From Micromonospora sp. NBC_00421 (GTDB lineage: Bacteria > Actinomycetota > Actinomycetes > Mycobacteriales > Micromonosporaceae), in assembly GCF_036017915.1 (NCBI RefSeq), contig NZ_CP107929.1:4220001-4284000 (forward strand): DNA of 64,000 nucleotides. Reading direction: 5' to 3'. Positions 1 through 8,678 of this stretch are shown here, in pieces (position 1 is the first letter of the stretch; each line of letters starts with the position of its first letter). The notes below the pieces were generated by a model. The model did not search any database, was not told where the DNA came from, and saw only the letters and a list, made by a program, of their open reading frames with translations. Both the position numbers and the translations under genes were made by a program.

Positions 1-66
1 GCCGGCACAGAAGTGACGGCGCGCTTTTTCGCGGTGGTGCTGTTCAGTTTTCTGCGGATCCGAAGA

Positions 67-261
67 TCAGGTGAGCGCCGGCTCGGCCAGCCGGAGGAGG
101 TCGTCCACCTCCGCCGCAGCCGCCGCGAGCCGATCGTTGTCGGCGCGCAGGCGCGTGATCTCGAACTCCAGGGCCTGCACCCTGGAACGCAGTCGGGTGA
201 CCTCGTCGAGCAGACGCCGGTCGGGCGCTGCACCTACGTGGCCGTAGAGGGCCTTCGCCAT
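67..261 (-). CDS. small coiled-coil hypothetical protein (64 aa)
   Basis: Unrecognised small protein. The ATG at 261 is chosen because GGAG sits 6 bases upstream of it; a longer reading frame to 300 lacks this. After a short MAKALYGHVG start the rest is a charged heptad-like helix (LLDEVTRLRSRVQALEFEI onwards) with Leu/Val at regular spacing, so it is probably a short coiled coil. There is no signal peptide or membrane segment. It stands alone, divergent from the CAP-domain gene. Small helical proteins of this kind occur in actinomycetes, but no function can be inferred. Confidence 0.6.
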   Translation of the reverse strand: MAKALYGHVGAAPDRRLLDEVTRLRSRVQALEFEITRLRADNDRLAAAAAEVDDLLRLAEPALT

Positions 262-636
262 GCTGACTCCTTGATATGCGCTGCCGGAAAAGCCGGCCAA
301 CGCGCGCCCATTTCGTGTTCGCGACTACTACCAGGCCACTGAGATCCGGGCGTGGCTGGGCGCGACTGGCGACACCTATATATTGAGCGATAACCCGCCG
401 TTCGTCAAGTTCTCGCAGGCCGTAGATCATCTCCACGCCTACCCTGACCACTTACACCGGGGGCCGCAAGGCTCGGACACTCTCTGTCCGGACTTCTTGA
501 CTCTACGCCTTCGGAAACGGGTACGGTGACCCTGGACGCCTGTCCCGCCTTAACTCTTCCTTAGCCACGTTGCCGCTGTTGTCGTCGCCGCCGTAGCGTC
601 ACCCCGGCCCGCAACCGACCCGTGGAGGCGACAGGC
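262..636. other. non-coding gap between divergent genes
   Basis: About 375 bases separate the small coiled-coil gene from the CAP-domain gene. The stretch is less GC-rich than its surroundings around 375-400 (a TATATA-containing run), which would suit promoters firing in both directions. No structured RNA or convincing reading frame was seen. Confidence 0.4.
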
Positions 637-2001
637 GTGTACGGCTGGACCGATCCGAACGACCCGGACGCCGCATACCGACGGCCGCAGCCGTCGGCGG
701 ACGACCCGGCCTGGCTGACCGACCGCCCCGAGCCCCGCTCGGCGTACCTCTTCGGTGACGGGCCGGTGCAGGACGGGCCGGTGCAGCCGGACTCCGGTGC
801 GGTCGACGCCTCCGCCCGGCACTTCGAGGACACGCCGGACCGTTGGGTCGACCCTTCCGGTCCGACCCCCTCCGCGTCGCCCGGGGAGCCCTGGGCCGGT
901 GTCCCGCGCGGCCAGCACCCGACGGAACCGACCGGGCAGTGGCGCCACGAGCAGGCTGGCCAGTGGTCGGCCGGGCCGACCGACCAGTGGCGGGACGAGC
1001 CGACCGGGCAGTGGACCGGTGGGCAGACCGGATCATGGCAGGGCGAACAGGCCGGGCAGTGGCAGGACGAACAGGCCGGGTCGTGGCAGGGCGAACAGAC
1101 CGGGTCGTGGCAGGGCGAACAGGCCGGGCCGCAGGCGTACCGGGCCGCCGCCGTGCCGGTGCCCGCCGACCTCGACCGGGACGCCACCGCGCTCACCCCG
1201 GCGGTCGTGCCGGTCGGCGGGCGTCCGGTGGCGACCGACCGCACCCGGTCGCGCCGCCGGTCGAAGCGCCCGTTGCTCATCGGTGGGGCCGCCGCCGCGG
1301 CTACCCTGGTGGTGAGCCTGGGTATCGGCGCCCTGCTGCTGCCCGACGACGACGGGCCCGCCGACCGGGCCGCCCTCGACGAGCCGGTGGCCACCGCGCC
1401 GGTCATCCCGGACGCCGCGCCGAGCGCCACCACCGCCGCCCCGGCCTCCCCCAGCGCGTCACCGAGCCCGTCGACGGTGTCCCCGAGCCCGTCGCCGAGC
1501 CGGACCGCCACGCCGACCCCCACCCCGAGCCGGACCCAGGCGGCCTCCCGGCAGACCACCAGGGGTGGCGCCATCCCCACCGCGGCGACCACCACCCGGG
1601 CCGCGGTGAGCGGCGGCGGTGGCAGCCAGACCCAGCAGGTCGTCGACCTGGTCAACGCCGAGCGGGCCAAGGCCGGCTGCGCCGCCGTCACGGTGGACGA
1701 CAAGCTGACCCTCGCCGCCCAACGGCACAGCCAGGACCAGGCCGACCACGAGAGCATGACGCACACCGGCAGCGACGGCAGCAACGCCGGCCAGCGGCTG
1801 GACCGGGCCGGCTACACCTGGCGCACCTACGGCGAGAACGTCGCCTGGAACCAGCAGACCCCGGCCGCGGTGATGGCCGCCTGGATGAACAGCTCCGGGC
1901 ACCGGGCCAACATCCTCAACTGCGCGTTCACCGAGATCGGCGTCGGCGTGGCCAGCAGCAACGGGCCGTACTGGACGCAGGACTTCGCCGCCCCGCGCTG
2001 A
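637..2001 (+). CDS. membrane-anchored CAP/SCP-domain protein with Trp/Gln repeat N-terminus
   Basis: Likely type II membrane protein of 454 aa. The GTG at 637 is preferred over GTG 622 because GGAGG lies 8 bases upstream. Residues 1-205 are hydrophilic and include a run of GQW/GSW-x-x-EQ-type repeats (roughly 100-165). One membrane helix follows at about 213-234, then a Ser/Thr/Pro linker (250-320). A C-terminal CAP domain (about 331-454) shows the GENVAWN, SGHRANIL and EIGVGV motifs and the His/Glu positions typical of the family. CAP proteins are extracellular, with roles ranging from wall remodelling to lipid binding. The N-terminal repeats should lie in the cytoplasm, which is unusual for this family. 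The gene is monocistronic with a strong terminator behind it. Confidence 0.85.
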   Translation: MYGWTDPNDPDAAYRRPQPSADDPAWLTDRPEPRSAYLFGDGPVQDGPVQPDSGAVDASARHFEDTPDRWVDPSGPTPSASPGEPWAGVPRGQHPTEPTGQWRHEQAGQWSAGPTDQWRDEPTGQWTGGQTGSWQGEQAGQWQDEQAGSWQGEQTGSWQGEQAGPQAYRAAAVPVPADLDRDATALTPAVVPVGGRPVATDRTRSRRRSKRPLLIGGAAAAATLVVSLGIGALLLPDDDGPADRAALDEPVATAPVIPDAAPSATTAAPASPSASPSPSTVSPSPSPSRTATPTPTPSRTQAASRQTTRGGAIPTAATTTRAAVSGGGGSQTQQVVDLVNAERAKAGCAAVTVDDKLTLAAQRHSQDQADHESMTHTGSDGSNAGQRLDRAGYTWRTYGENVAWNQQTPAAVMAAWMNSSGHRANILNCAFTEIGVGVASSNGPYWTQDFAAPR

Positions 2002-2013
2002 CCGGGGACGGCC

Positions 2014-2057
2014 ACGCCCTCCGGTGACGACGTGACCGCGTCGTCACCGGAGGGCGT
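2014..2057 (+). terminator. 19-bp perfect hairpin after the CAP gene
   Basis: Inverted repeat 2014-2032 / 2039-2057 with a 6-base loop, perfectly paired, beginning 13 bases after the CAP stop codon and followed by a short T-containing tail (GTTCGTTT). It is probably an intrinsic terminator. Confidence 0.8.
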
Positions 2058-2112
2058 TCGTTTGACCGGGTGAGGAGTGCGGCGGGCACCGCACGGGACC
2101 CGGGAGCTGCCG

Positions 2113-3042
2113 ATGCGGATCCGGCTGCCAGCGTCCGCGACGCGCGGCGGGTCGCCTGCCGCGTCCGCCCGGTCACCACACCGGCAGCCGGCCCGCCGGA
2201 CGCTGCCGGCCGCCGTGGCACTCGCCCTGCTGACCCCGGTGTACGCCTGCCGTCCCGACCTCGGGCCGCCCGGCGCACCGACCCCCTGGCCGCCCGCCGC
2301 CGCCCCGCAGTGGCGGTGGCAGTGGCAGCTCACCGGGCCGGTCGACACCACCGTCGAGGCCGACGTGTTCCTCCTCGACCCGGTCCGGGTGAGCAGCGCC
2401 GAGACCGGGGCGCTGCGCCGGCGCGACCGGCGACTGGTCTGCCACGTCCCCGTCGGGACGTACGCCGGGACCGATCCGGACGCCGACCGCTACCCGGCGG
2501 CGGTCGGCGGCGGTGCGGCCGGGCGGCCCGGGAGCCGTTGGGTGGACGTCCGGCGGTGGGACCTGCTGCGTCCCGTCCTCGCCGACCGGTTCCGGCTCTG
2601 CCGGGGCAAGGGGTTCGGCGCGGTGGCCCTCGTCGACGCCGACGGGTACGCCCACCGGTCCGGCTTCCCGCTCGACTTCGACGACCAGTTGGCGTTCAAC
2701 CGGCTGACGGCCGGGCTGGCCCGGGGGCTGGGCCTCTCCCCCGGCCTGGTCGGTGACGTCGGTCAGGTGGCCGCGCTCGCGCCGGACTTCGACTTCGCGG
2801 TCGACGAGGAGTGCGTCCGGCTGCGCCGCTGCGCCAAGCTGCTCCCCTTCGCCGACGCGCACAAGCCGGTCTTCCAGGTCGAGTACGCCGGTGACCCGGC
2901 CCGTTTCTGCGTGACCACGATCGGCTACGGCTTCGCCTCGATCCGCAAGAACCGCACCCTGGACGCCTGGCGCGAGCCCTGCCCCACCCCAGGGCAGCCG
3001 GCCGCCGGGGCGACCCCGAACCGGCTCCGGGTCACCCCCTGA
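2113..3042 (+). CDS. secreted GH114-like (endo-alpha-1,4-polygalactosaminidase family) lipoprotein
   Basis: Predicted 309-aa glycoside hydrolase of the GH114/TM1410 TIM-barrel type. The ATG at 2113 follows GGGAG by 6 bases. An Arg-rich N-terminus leads to a hydrophobic stretch ending LTPVYAC, which fits a lipobox. The mature part starts with the family hallmark WRWQWQLTG, then [31 protein letters not shown] (acidic residues D175/D177) and DEEC (E232/E233), in the usual GH114 order. The family cleaves alpha-1,4-linked galactosamine polymers. It lies 17 kb from a Pel/galactosaminogalactan-like gene cluster that carries a second GH114-type gene, so the two may act on the same polymer; that link is inferred. 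It ends 11 bases inside the convergent mutM gene. Confidence 0.75.
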   Translation: MRIRLPASATRGGSPAASARSPHRQPARRTLPAAVALALLTPVYACRPDLGPPGAPTPWPPAAAPQWRWQWQLTGPVDTTVEADVFLLDPVRVSSAETGALRRRDRRLVCHVPVGTYAGTDPDADRYPAAVGGGAAGRPGSRWVDVRRWDLLRPVLADRFRLCRGKGFGAVALVDADGYAHRSGFPLDFDDQLAFNRLTAGLARGLGLSPGLVGDVGQVAALAPDFDFAVDEECVRLRRCAKLLPFADAHKPVFQVEYAGDPARFCVTTIGYGFASIRKNRTLDAWREPCPTPGQPAAGATPNRLRVTP

Positions 3043-3889
3043 GGGCACCCCGGGGGCGGGGCTGACAGCGGGGGCAACTGTACGACGACCGGTTCATGAA
3101 CGCCTCCCGGCGGATCGGCGCACCGCAGCGGCGGCAGGGCTCGCCCTCCCGGCCGTAGACGTTCAACGACCTGTCGAAGTAGCCGCTCTCCCCGTTGACG
3201 TCGACGTACAGGTCGTCGAAGCTGGTGCCGCCCTGCTTGATCGCCTCGCCGAGGACGTCCCGCACGTGCCCGAGCAGCCGACCCGCAGCGGGGGCGGTCA
3301 CCGCGTCGGTCGGCCGGGCACCGTGCAGCCCGGCCCGCCACAGCGCCTCGTCGGCGTAGATGTTGCCCACCCCGGAGAGCAGCGTCTGGTCCAGCAGGGC
3401 GCGCTTGACCTCCGTACGCCGGCGGCGCAGCGCGGCGACGAACCCGGCGTCGGAGAACTCCGGGTCCATCGGGTCGCGGGCGATGTGCGCGATCTCGGCG
3501 GGCAGCTCGGCCCCGCCCTCGCTGACCGCGAGCCCGCCGAACGTCCGCTGGTCGACGAAGCGCAGCTGCGGACCGTCGTCGGCGAACCGGAACCGGACCC
3601 GCAGATGCAGCTCGTCGGCCGCCTCGGCCGGCTGGAGCAGCAGCTGCCCCGACATGCCCAGGTGGCCGACGAGGGCGTCACCGCTGTCCAATGGCAGCCA
3701 CAGGTACTTGCCCCGCCGTCGTACGTCGGTCACCGTCCGACCGGCCAGCACGTCGGCGAAGTGCGCCGCACCGGGGAGGTGCCGCCGGACGGCCCGGGGG
3801 TGACGTACCTCCACCGTCGCGATCCGCCGGCCGGTGACCCACTGGGCCAGCCCCTGCCGTACCGTCTCGACCTCGGGCAGCTCAGGCAC
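3032..3889 (-). CDS. mutM: formamidopyrimidine-DNA glycosylase
   Basis: Bifunctional base-excision enzyme that removes 8-oxoguanine and formamidopyrimidines from DNA and nicks the abasic site. The protein (285 aa, normal length) begins [14 protein letters not shown], giving the catalytic Pro2 and Glu3. It has the helix-two-turn-helix region around [15 protein letters not shown] and a C-terminal zinc finger with Cys252, Cys255, Cys272 and Cys275. Its start overlaps the end of rnc by 8 bases, so the two are translationally coupled, and this is the last gene of the rsmD-to-mutM minus-strand run. Confidence 0.97.
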   Translation of the reverse strand: MPELPEVETVRQGLAQWVTGRRIATVEVRHPRAVRRHLPGAAHFADVLAGRTVTDVRRRGKYLWLPLDSGDALVGHLGMSGQLLLQPAEAADELHLRVRFRFADDGPQLRFVDQRTFGGLAVSEGGAELPAEIAHIARDPMDPEFSDAGFVAALRRRRTEVKRALLDQTLLSGVGNIYADEALWRAGLHGARPTDAVTAPAAGRLLGHVRDVLGEAIKQGGTSFDDLYVDVNGESGYFDRSLNVYGREGEPCRRCGAPIRREAFMNRSSYSCPRCQPRPRGALRG

Positions 3890-4694
3890 GGCCCGACCCC
3901 ACCTCGGCGGCCTCGTCCACCATCGGCTGCACGCCGTCGGGCTGCTCAGCGTCGGATGACACGGCGTCGGACCGGTCCCGCTCGGCCTGCGCGGTGAGTT
4001 CCCGCCAGGCCGCCTCGGCGGCCCGCTGCTCGGCCTCCTTCTTGCTGCGCCCCTCGGACCCGCCGTAACGGTTGCCGGCCACCACCACCCAGGCGGTGAA
4101 GGTCTTCAGGTGGTCCGGGCCGGTGCCCTCGATCCGGTACTCGGGCACCCCCAGGCCCAGCGCGGCGGTCAGCTCCTGGAGGCTGGTCTTCCAGTCCAGT
4201 GCGGCGCCCCGGCCCGCCGACTCGGCCATCAGCGGGTCGAAGAGCCGGTGGACGACGATCGCCGCGGTGTCCAGCCCGTACTGGAGGTAGATCGCGCCGA
4301 GCAGCGCCTCCAGGGTGTCGGCGAGGATGCTCGCCTTGTCCCGCCCGCCGGTGGTCTCCTCCCCCTTGCCGAGGAGCAGGTAGGCACCGAGCCCGTCCGG
4401 GCCTAGCCCCCGGGCCACGTCGGCCAGGGCGCGCATGTTGACCACGCTGGCCCGCAGCTTCGCCAGTTGCCCCTCGGGCAGGTCCGGGTGGTTGCGGAAC
4501 AGCGCCGTGGTGATCACCACGCCGAGCACCGAGTCGCCGAGGAACTCCAGCCGCTCGTTGGTGGGCAGCCCGCCGTTCTCGTACGCGTACGACCGGTGGG
4601 TCAGCGCCCGCTCCAACAGCTCGGCGTCGAGTGTCACCCCGAACGCCCCCTCCAGATGGCTGACGGGCGAACGCCGCCGCTTGTCGTTGGTCAT
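3882..4694 (-). CDS. rnc: ribonuclease III
   Basis: Double-strand-specific endoribonuclease for rRNA precursor and mRNA processing; 270 aa. The start [10 protein letters not shown] at 4694 is chosen because it overlaps the plsX stop as ATGA; upstream extensions run into plsX. The catalytic-domain signature [13 protein letters not shown] lies near residue 50, followed by the second acidic cluster ([12 protein letters not shown]) and a C-terminal dsRBD with [19 protein letters not shown]. The tail is acidic. The plsX-rnc-mutM order is common in actinobacteria. Confidence 0.97.
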   Translation of the reverse strand: MTNDKRRRSPVSHLEGAFGVTLDAELLERALTHRSYAYENGGLPTNERLEFLGDSVLGVVITTALFRNHPDLPEGQLAKLRASVVNMRALADVARGLGPDGLGAYLLLGKGEETTGGRDKASILADTLEALLGAIYLQYGLDTAAIVVHRLFDPLMAESAGRGAALDWKTSLQELTAALGLGVPEYRIEGTGPDHLKTFTAWVVVAGNRYGGSEGRSKKEAEQRAAEAAWRELTAQAERDRSDAVSSDAEQPDGVQPMVDEAAEVGSGRA

Positions 4695-5827
4695 GTCCCT
4701 ACCTCTGCTTCGTTCACGACTACGGGATACCCGGTCGGGTGACCGGCGGGCCGGGCCGGCGCGTCCCCGCGCTCCTGGTCGGTGCCGTCGTCGGCCGGGA
4801 GGGCGGCGAGCTGTTCCCGGACCCGGTCGGTGGCCCGGCGACGCCACAGGTGGGCGGCCAGGGCGATACCGGAGGCGACGTCGTCCGGGGTCGCCGCGCC
4901 GTGGCAGACCACCACGGTGCCGGCCACCCCGAGCAGGGCCGCCGCCCGTGGGGCGCCACCGCTTGCGGGCGGTCCCCCGGCCATCGCGTAAGCCCCCTCG
5001 ATGGCCTTGAGCAGGACGTTACCGGTGAAGCCGTCGGTGACCACCACGTCGGCGTGGACGCCCAGCGTCACGTCGTACCCCTCGACCAGGCCGACGTAGC
5101 GGGCATCGCAGGGCAGCGGTGCGGCGGCGAGCAGCGGGTCGGCGGTCCGGCGCGGGCGGTCCCCCTTGCCGGCCTCGGTGCCCACCGAGAGCAGGCCGAC
5201 CCGGGGCGCGTCGATGGCGTGCGCGACGGCGGCGAAGGCCGCACCCAGCGCGGCGTGGCGGACCAGGGTGGCAGGTCGGGGTTCCAGCGAGCCACCGACG
5301 TCGAGCAGGATCACCGGGCCGGAGACGGCCGGGAGGGTCGCCACCAGCGCGGGTCGGCGCACGTCGGCCCAGCGGCCGAAGCCGAGGGCGGCGGCGGAGA
5401 CGGTGGCGCCGGTGGACCCGGCGGAGACGAGCGCGTCGGCAGCGCCGTCACGGACGGCGAAGACCGCCGCGCGCACGGTGCTGTCGGCACGGGGGGCGTG
5501 GTCGGCCGACCCGGCGGCGGTACGGGTCGCGCGGATCGTGATCCGGGTCCGTTGCGCCGGGGTCAGGGCGTCGACCACCCCGGCCGCGACCTCGGTCGGG
5601 CCGACGAGCAGCAGGTGCAGGTCCGGGTCGGCGCGCACCGCCCGCAGAGCGCCGTCAACCACGACGGCGGGAGCATCGTCCCCGCCGAGGAGGTCAACGG
5701 CGATCCGCGCGGTGCCCGGCTCCGTCGTCACGCCGGCCGGAGCAGGCCGGTCGGCGTCGGACGGAGCCGGGGCACCGGGCGATCGTCTGGGTGCGCGCGC
5801 CACCCGACCCGTGGTCGGGGGTGTCAC
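4691..5827 (-). CDS. plsX: phosphate acyltransferase PlsX
   Basis: Makes acyl-phosphate from acyl-ACP, the donor for glycerol-3-phosphate acylation in membrane lipid synthesis. The protein (378 aa) has a Pro/Ala-rich extension of about 38 residues before the family start [14 protein letters not shown], so a later GTG start is possible. [32 protein letters not shown] and [14 protein letters not shown] match PlsX motifs. The catalytic core [18 protein letters not shown] is intact. It overlaps rnc by 4 bases and starts 12 bases after the rpmF stop, the classic rpmF-plsX coupling. Confidence 0.92.
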   Translation of the reverse strand: MTPPTTGRVARAPRRSPGAPAPSDADRPAPAGVTTEPGTARIAVDLLGGDDAPAVVVDGALRAVRADPDLHLLLVGPTEVAAGVVDALTPAQRTRITIRATRTAAGSADHAPRADSTVRAAVFAVRDGAADALVSAGSTGATVSAAALGFGRWADVRRPALVATLPAVSGPVILLDVGGSLEPRPATLVRHAALGAAFAAVAHAIDAPRVGLLSVGTEAGKGDRPRRTADPLLAAAPLPCDARYVGLVEGYDVTLGVHADVVVTDGFTGNVLLKAIEGAYAMAGGPPASGGAPRAAALLGVAGTVVVCHGAATPDDVASGIALAAHLWRRRATDRVREQLAALPADDGTDQERGDAPARPAGHPTGYPVVVNEAEVGT

Positions 5828-5839
5828 TCGGCGTCCAGG

Positions 5840-6013
5840 TCAGACCTCGAGAACCTGGCGGCCGTTGTACGTGCCGCATACGGAGCACGCCGCGTGCGGC
5901 AGCTTGGGGGACTTGCACTGCGGGCAGGCCACGGTCGCGACCACAGCCGCCTTCCAGTTCGCCCGGCGGGACCGGGTGTTGCTGCGCGACATCTTGCGCT
6001 TCGGGACGGCCAC
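5840..6013 (-). CDS. rpmF: 50S ribosomal protein L32
   Basis: Zinc-binding ribosomal protein of the large subunit, 57 aa. The GTG start at 6013 (MAVPKRKMSRSNTRSRRANW) is preceded by GGAG 8 bases upstream. Four cysteines in two CxxC pairs (C30, C33, C43, C46) mark the zinc-containing form. It sits 5 bases behind the DUF177 gene and 12 bases before plsX, so all three are probably one transcript. Confidence 0.96.
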   Translation of the reverse strand: MAVPKRKMSRSNTRSRRANWKAAVVATVACPQCKSPKLPHAACSVCGTYNGRQVLEV

Positions 6014-6018
6014 GGTTC

Positions 6019-6582
6019 CTACTCCTCTGTACGGTTCAGTTGCGACAGGCTCGCCCAACGCGGGTCGATCTGCTGGTGGCTGTGATCGGCCGGCAGATCG
6101 TCCCAGTGCACCCCGCATTCGGGGCACAGCCCTGGGCAGTCCTCCCGGCAGAGCGGGTTGGTCGGCAGCGTGAGCACCACCGCGTCCCGCAGCGCCGGCT
6201 CCAGGTCGATCAGATCGTCCTGCATCCGGCCCACCTCGTCCTCGTCGGTCGTGATGTCCGTGGTGCTGTTCTCGTACGCGTACAGCTCCTGGACGTTCAC
6301 GGCCACCGAGTAGTCGATCGCGCGCAGGCAACGGCCGCACTCGCCCTGGACGGGACCGGTGACGGTCCCGGAGACGAGCACGCCCTCGGACACCGACTCC
6401 AACCTCAGGTCGAGGTCGAGGTCCGCGCCCGCCGGCACGCCGATCAACTCCACGCCGAGGTCCGCCGGTGCCGGCACGACCCGCCGAAGCGTACGCAACG
6501 CACCAGGGCGACGCGGCAGATCCCTCGTGTCGAGGACCAGCGGCGCCTTGGGGTTGAGTGATGAAGGCGAGTGTTTGGGCAT
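6019..6582 (-). CDS. YceD/DUF177 family protein
   Basis: DUF177 protein of 187 aa encoded immediately upstream of rpmF, its usual place in bacteria. In E. coli and plants the family is tied to 23S rRNA accumulation. Visible features are the GECGRCLRAIDY segment in the middle and a C-terminal cysteine cluster CREDCPGLCPECG that could bind metal; the Asp/Glu-rich stretch between them is typical. The start at 6582 gives MPKHSPSSLNPKAPLVLDTRDL, a normal N-terminus for actinobacterial members. A role in ribosome assembly is inferred from the family and neighbours. Confidence 0.88.
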   Translation of the reverse strand: MPKHSPSSLNPKAPLVLDTRDLPRRPGALRTLRRVVPAPADLGVELIGVPAGADLDLDLRLESVSEGVLVSGTVTGPVQGECGRCLRAIDYSVAVNVQELYAYENSTTDITTDEDEVGRMQDDLIDLEPALRDAVVLTLPTNPLCREDCPGLCPECGVHWDDLPADHSHQQIDPRWASLSQLNRTEE

Positions 6583-6692
6583 AGTCAGACTCCGGCCGGT
6601 GAGAGGCCGACAAAAAAGGTTACCTGGGCGACCGCCGGATCGTCGAACCGGGGGCGACGCCCGACCAGTCCGTCGGTGCGATGAGGTGCCGC

Positions 6693-7190
6693 TCAGAAGG
6701 GTAGCGGGCGTTCCGCCTCGTCCCCACCGAAGGTGCCGATCTCCCGCAGCGCGTGCATCTTGTCCCGCCCGCGCTCGATCGACGCCAGCGCCCGGGTGAG
6801 GAACTGCTCGAAGTTCGCCAGCGCGGTGTCGACGTAGTCGTCGACCTCGTCACGCAGCCGCTGCGCCTCGGCGCGGGCCTCGGCGATGATCCGCGCCCCC
6901 TCGTGCTCGGCGGAGACCGTGATCTCGTTCACCGACACCAGTCGGGCGTGTTCCGCCTCACCCTCGCTGATGATCCGGTCGGCCTCCCGCTTGCCGGCGT
7001 CCATGATCTTGTCCCGCTCCTCCAGGAGGGCGGCGGCACGGCGCAGGTCGGCGGGGAGATCGGCGCGCATCTCGTCGAGGGCGGCGATCATCTCGCCCCG
7101 GTCGACCATGCAGTTGTTGCGCGACATCGGGACGGAGCGCGCCTGCTCCACCATGGCGATCAGTTCGTCGATGCGATCGAGCGGGTCCAC
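6693..7190 (-). CDS. DivIVA/SepIVA-like coiled-coil protein
   Basis: Coiled-coil protein of 165 aa. The GTG at 7190 (VDPLDRIDELIAMVEQARSV) is preferred because GAGG lies 5 bases upstream; the frame extends further but without support. Nearly the whole chain is helical and rich in Glu/Arg/Ala, with the segment DAGKREADRIISEGEAEHAR resembling the stalk of ATP synthase b subunits, so databases often misname it. Its place upstream of DUF177, rpmF and rnc matches mycobacterial SepIVA (Rv2927c/MSMEG_2416), a DivIVA-domain septation factor, although this protein is shorter. A cell-division role is inferred. Confidence 0.7.
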   Translation of the reverse strand: MDPLDRIDELIAMVEQARSVPMSRNNCMVDRGEMIAALDEMRADLPADLRRAAALLEERDKIMDAGKREADRIISEGEAEHARLVSVNEITVSAEHEGARIIAEARAEAQRLRDEVDDYVDTALANFEQFLTRALASIERGRDKMHALREIGTFGGDEAERPLPF

Positions 7191-7334
7191 CGGTACCTCA
7201 CTCCTGTCGTTCGTCGGCCGACCTACATGATGCGGCCTGCGCCCGGCTTCGGCGCTGCACCACATGATGTCGTGCCCCGGCCACCACCGCCGCCACCACC
7301 CCGGCCCGACGCGCCGCCCGCTGCCGGACGACGG

Positions 7335-7820
7335 TCAGGGACGGGGGACGGTGAGCCGGGCCGCAAGCGCCTGTCGGACGGTCTCGGGGACGTGGGAGGA
7401 GACGTCGCCACCCCACTTGGCCACGTCCTTCACCAGGCTGGAGGAGAGGAACGAGTAGAGCGGGTTGGTCGGCATGAACAGCGTCTCCACGCCGGCCAGG
7501 CCGATGTTCATCTGGGCCATCTGCAGCTCGTAGTCGAAGTCGCTGACCGCCCGCAGGCCCTTGATCAGCACGCTCGCCTCCTGCGCCCGGCAGAAGTCGA
7601 CGAGCAGGCCACGGAAGGACTCGACCCGCACGTTGCCGTATGAGGAGGTCACCTCGCGGAGCATGTCGATCCGCTCCTCGACGGTGAACAGGCCGCTCTT
7701 GGACTGGTTCACCAGCACGCCCACGATCACCTCGTCGAAGAGCCGACTGGCCCGTCCGACGATGTCGAGGTGTCCGTTGGTGACCGGGTCGAACGAGCCG
7801 GGACACACCGCACGTCTCAT
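7335..7820 (-). CDS. coaD: pantetheine-phosphate adenylyltransferase
   Basis: Converts 4'-phosphopantetheine and ATP to dephospho-CoA, the penultimate step of coenzyme A synthesis. At 161 aa it is full length. MRRAVCPGSFDPVTNGHLDI holds the T/HxGH nucleotidyltransferase motif, LIKGLRAVSDFDYELQMAQMN is the conserved middle segment, and SSSLVKDVAKWGGDV the ISSTxVKE-like motif. The start at 7820 overlaps the rsmD stop as ATGA; longer frames read into rsmD. Confidence 0.97.
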   Translation of the reverse strand: MRRAVCPGSFDPVTNGHLDIVGRASRLFDEVIVGVLVNQSKSGLFTVEERIDMLREVTSSYGNVRVESFRGLLVDFCRAQEASVLIKGLRAVSDFDYELQMAQMNIGLAGVETLFMPTNPLYSFLSSSLVKDVAKWGGDVSSHVPETVRQALAARLTVPRP

Positions 7821-8380
7821 GATCGGCGACCGTACCAAAGAGTGGTCTCGCCGTAACGCCGGCTGCGGTCGGCGGTGATGCCCCGCACCCATTCCAACGG
7901 TCCACCGCGGGTGGACCGTTCGACCACCACCAGCGCGTCGGGGGCGAGCCAGGCGTGGTCGACCAGGGCGGCCAGCAGCGCGGTGATCTCGTCGTCCGGC
8001 ACCGCGTAGGGGGGGTCGGCGAAGACCACGTCGTACGGCTCGCCGCCGGGACCTGCCGTGAGTACCGCGGCCACCTTGCCGGCCACCAGCCGGGCGGCCG
8101 GGGCGGCGCGGAGCACGGCGACGTTCTCCCGGATCACCCGGGCGGCCCGGGGATCGGACTCGACGAGCAACACGTGCCCGGCACCCCGGGACAACGCCTC
8201 CAGCCCGACCGCGCCGGAGCCGGCGTACAGGTCGGCGAAGCGCGCGCCGACCAGGTCCACCTCGGTGGCGACGGCGCTGAAGAGCGCCTCCCGCACCCGG
8301 TCGGAGGTGGGTCGGGTGCCGGCGCCGGCGGGTGCGGCGATCCGCCGGCCACCGAGCGTGCCGGCCACGATCCGGGTCAT
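7817..8380 (-). CDS. rsmD: 16S rRNA (guanine(966)-N(2))-methyltransferase
   Basis: SAM-dependent methylase of the small-subunit rRNA, 187 aa. Residues 1-30 carry MTRIVAGTLGGRRI and TRPTSDRVREALFS, which are diagnostic for RsmD. FADLYAGSGAVGLEALSRGA is the SAM-binding loop and VVFADPPY the catalytic DPPY motif. It is the first gene of the rsmD-coaD pair, with a promoter region of about 300 bases shared with the divergent LPVTG protein. Confidence 0.95.
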   Translation of the reverse strand: MTRIVAGTLGGRRIAAPAGAGTRPTSDRVREALFSAVATEVDLVGARFADLYAGSGAVGLEALSRGAGHVLLVESDPRAARVIRENVAVLRAAPAARLVAGKVAAVLTAGPGGEPYDVVFADPPYAVPDDEITALLAALVDHAWLAPDALVVVERSTRGGPLEWVRGITADRSRRYGETTLWYGRRS

Positions 8381-8678
8381 GGTCTCCCCCTGTCCATGTC
8401 TGTGACGCTACGCGACGGGCGGACCGTCCGATCCATTCACCTTCGTGTTCAAGTGATCACTTCCTGTACATGAATGATCTCAAATACATAACAAGCTCTT
8501 CGGTGCCAGCTGTGCGCTGTGCCCGGATCGGCGAGCCCACTAGGGTCTGCCCGGTGCCGGTGCCGCTCCGCCGGCCGGGGCGCCGGGAGGCGCCGTCGCG
8601 GCGCTCCGCACGCGCACCGCGACCTGGCAACGCCACCCCCCGCCGCACCCCTGACGCATCTTCACCCCGGGAGTACGC
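8381..8678. promoter_or_regulatory. divergent intergenic region between rsmD and the LPVTG protein
   Basis: Nearly 300 bases between divergent genes. An unusually AT-rich patch (about 8445-8500) contrasts with the GC-rich flanks and is the likely promoter zone. No riboswitch or operator could be recognised. Confidence 0.4.
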
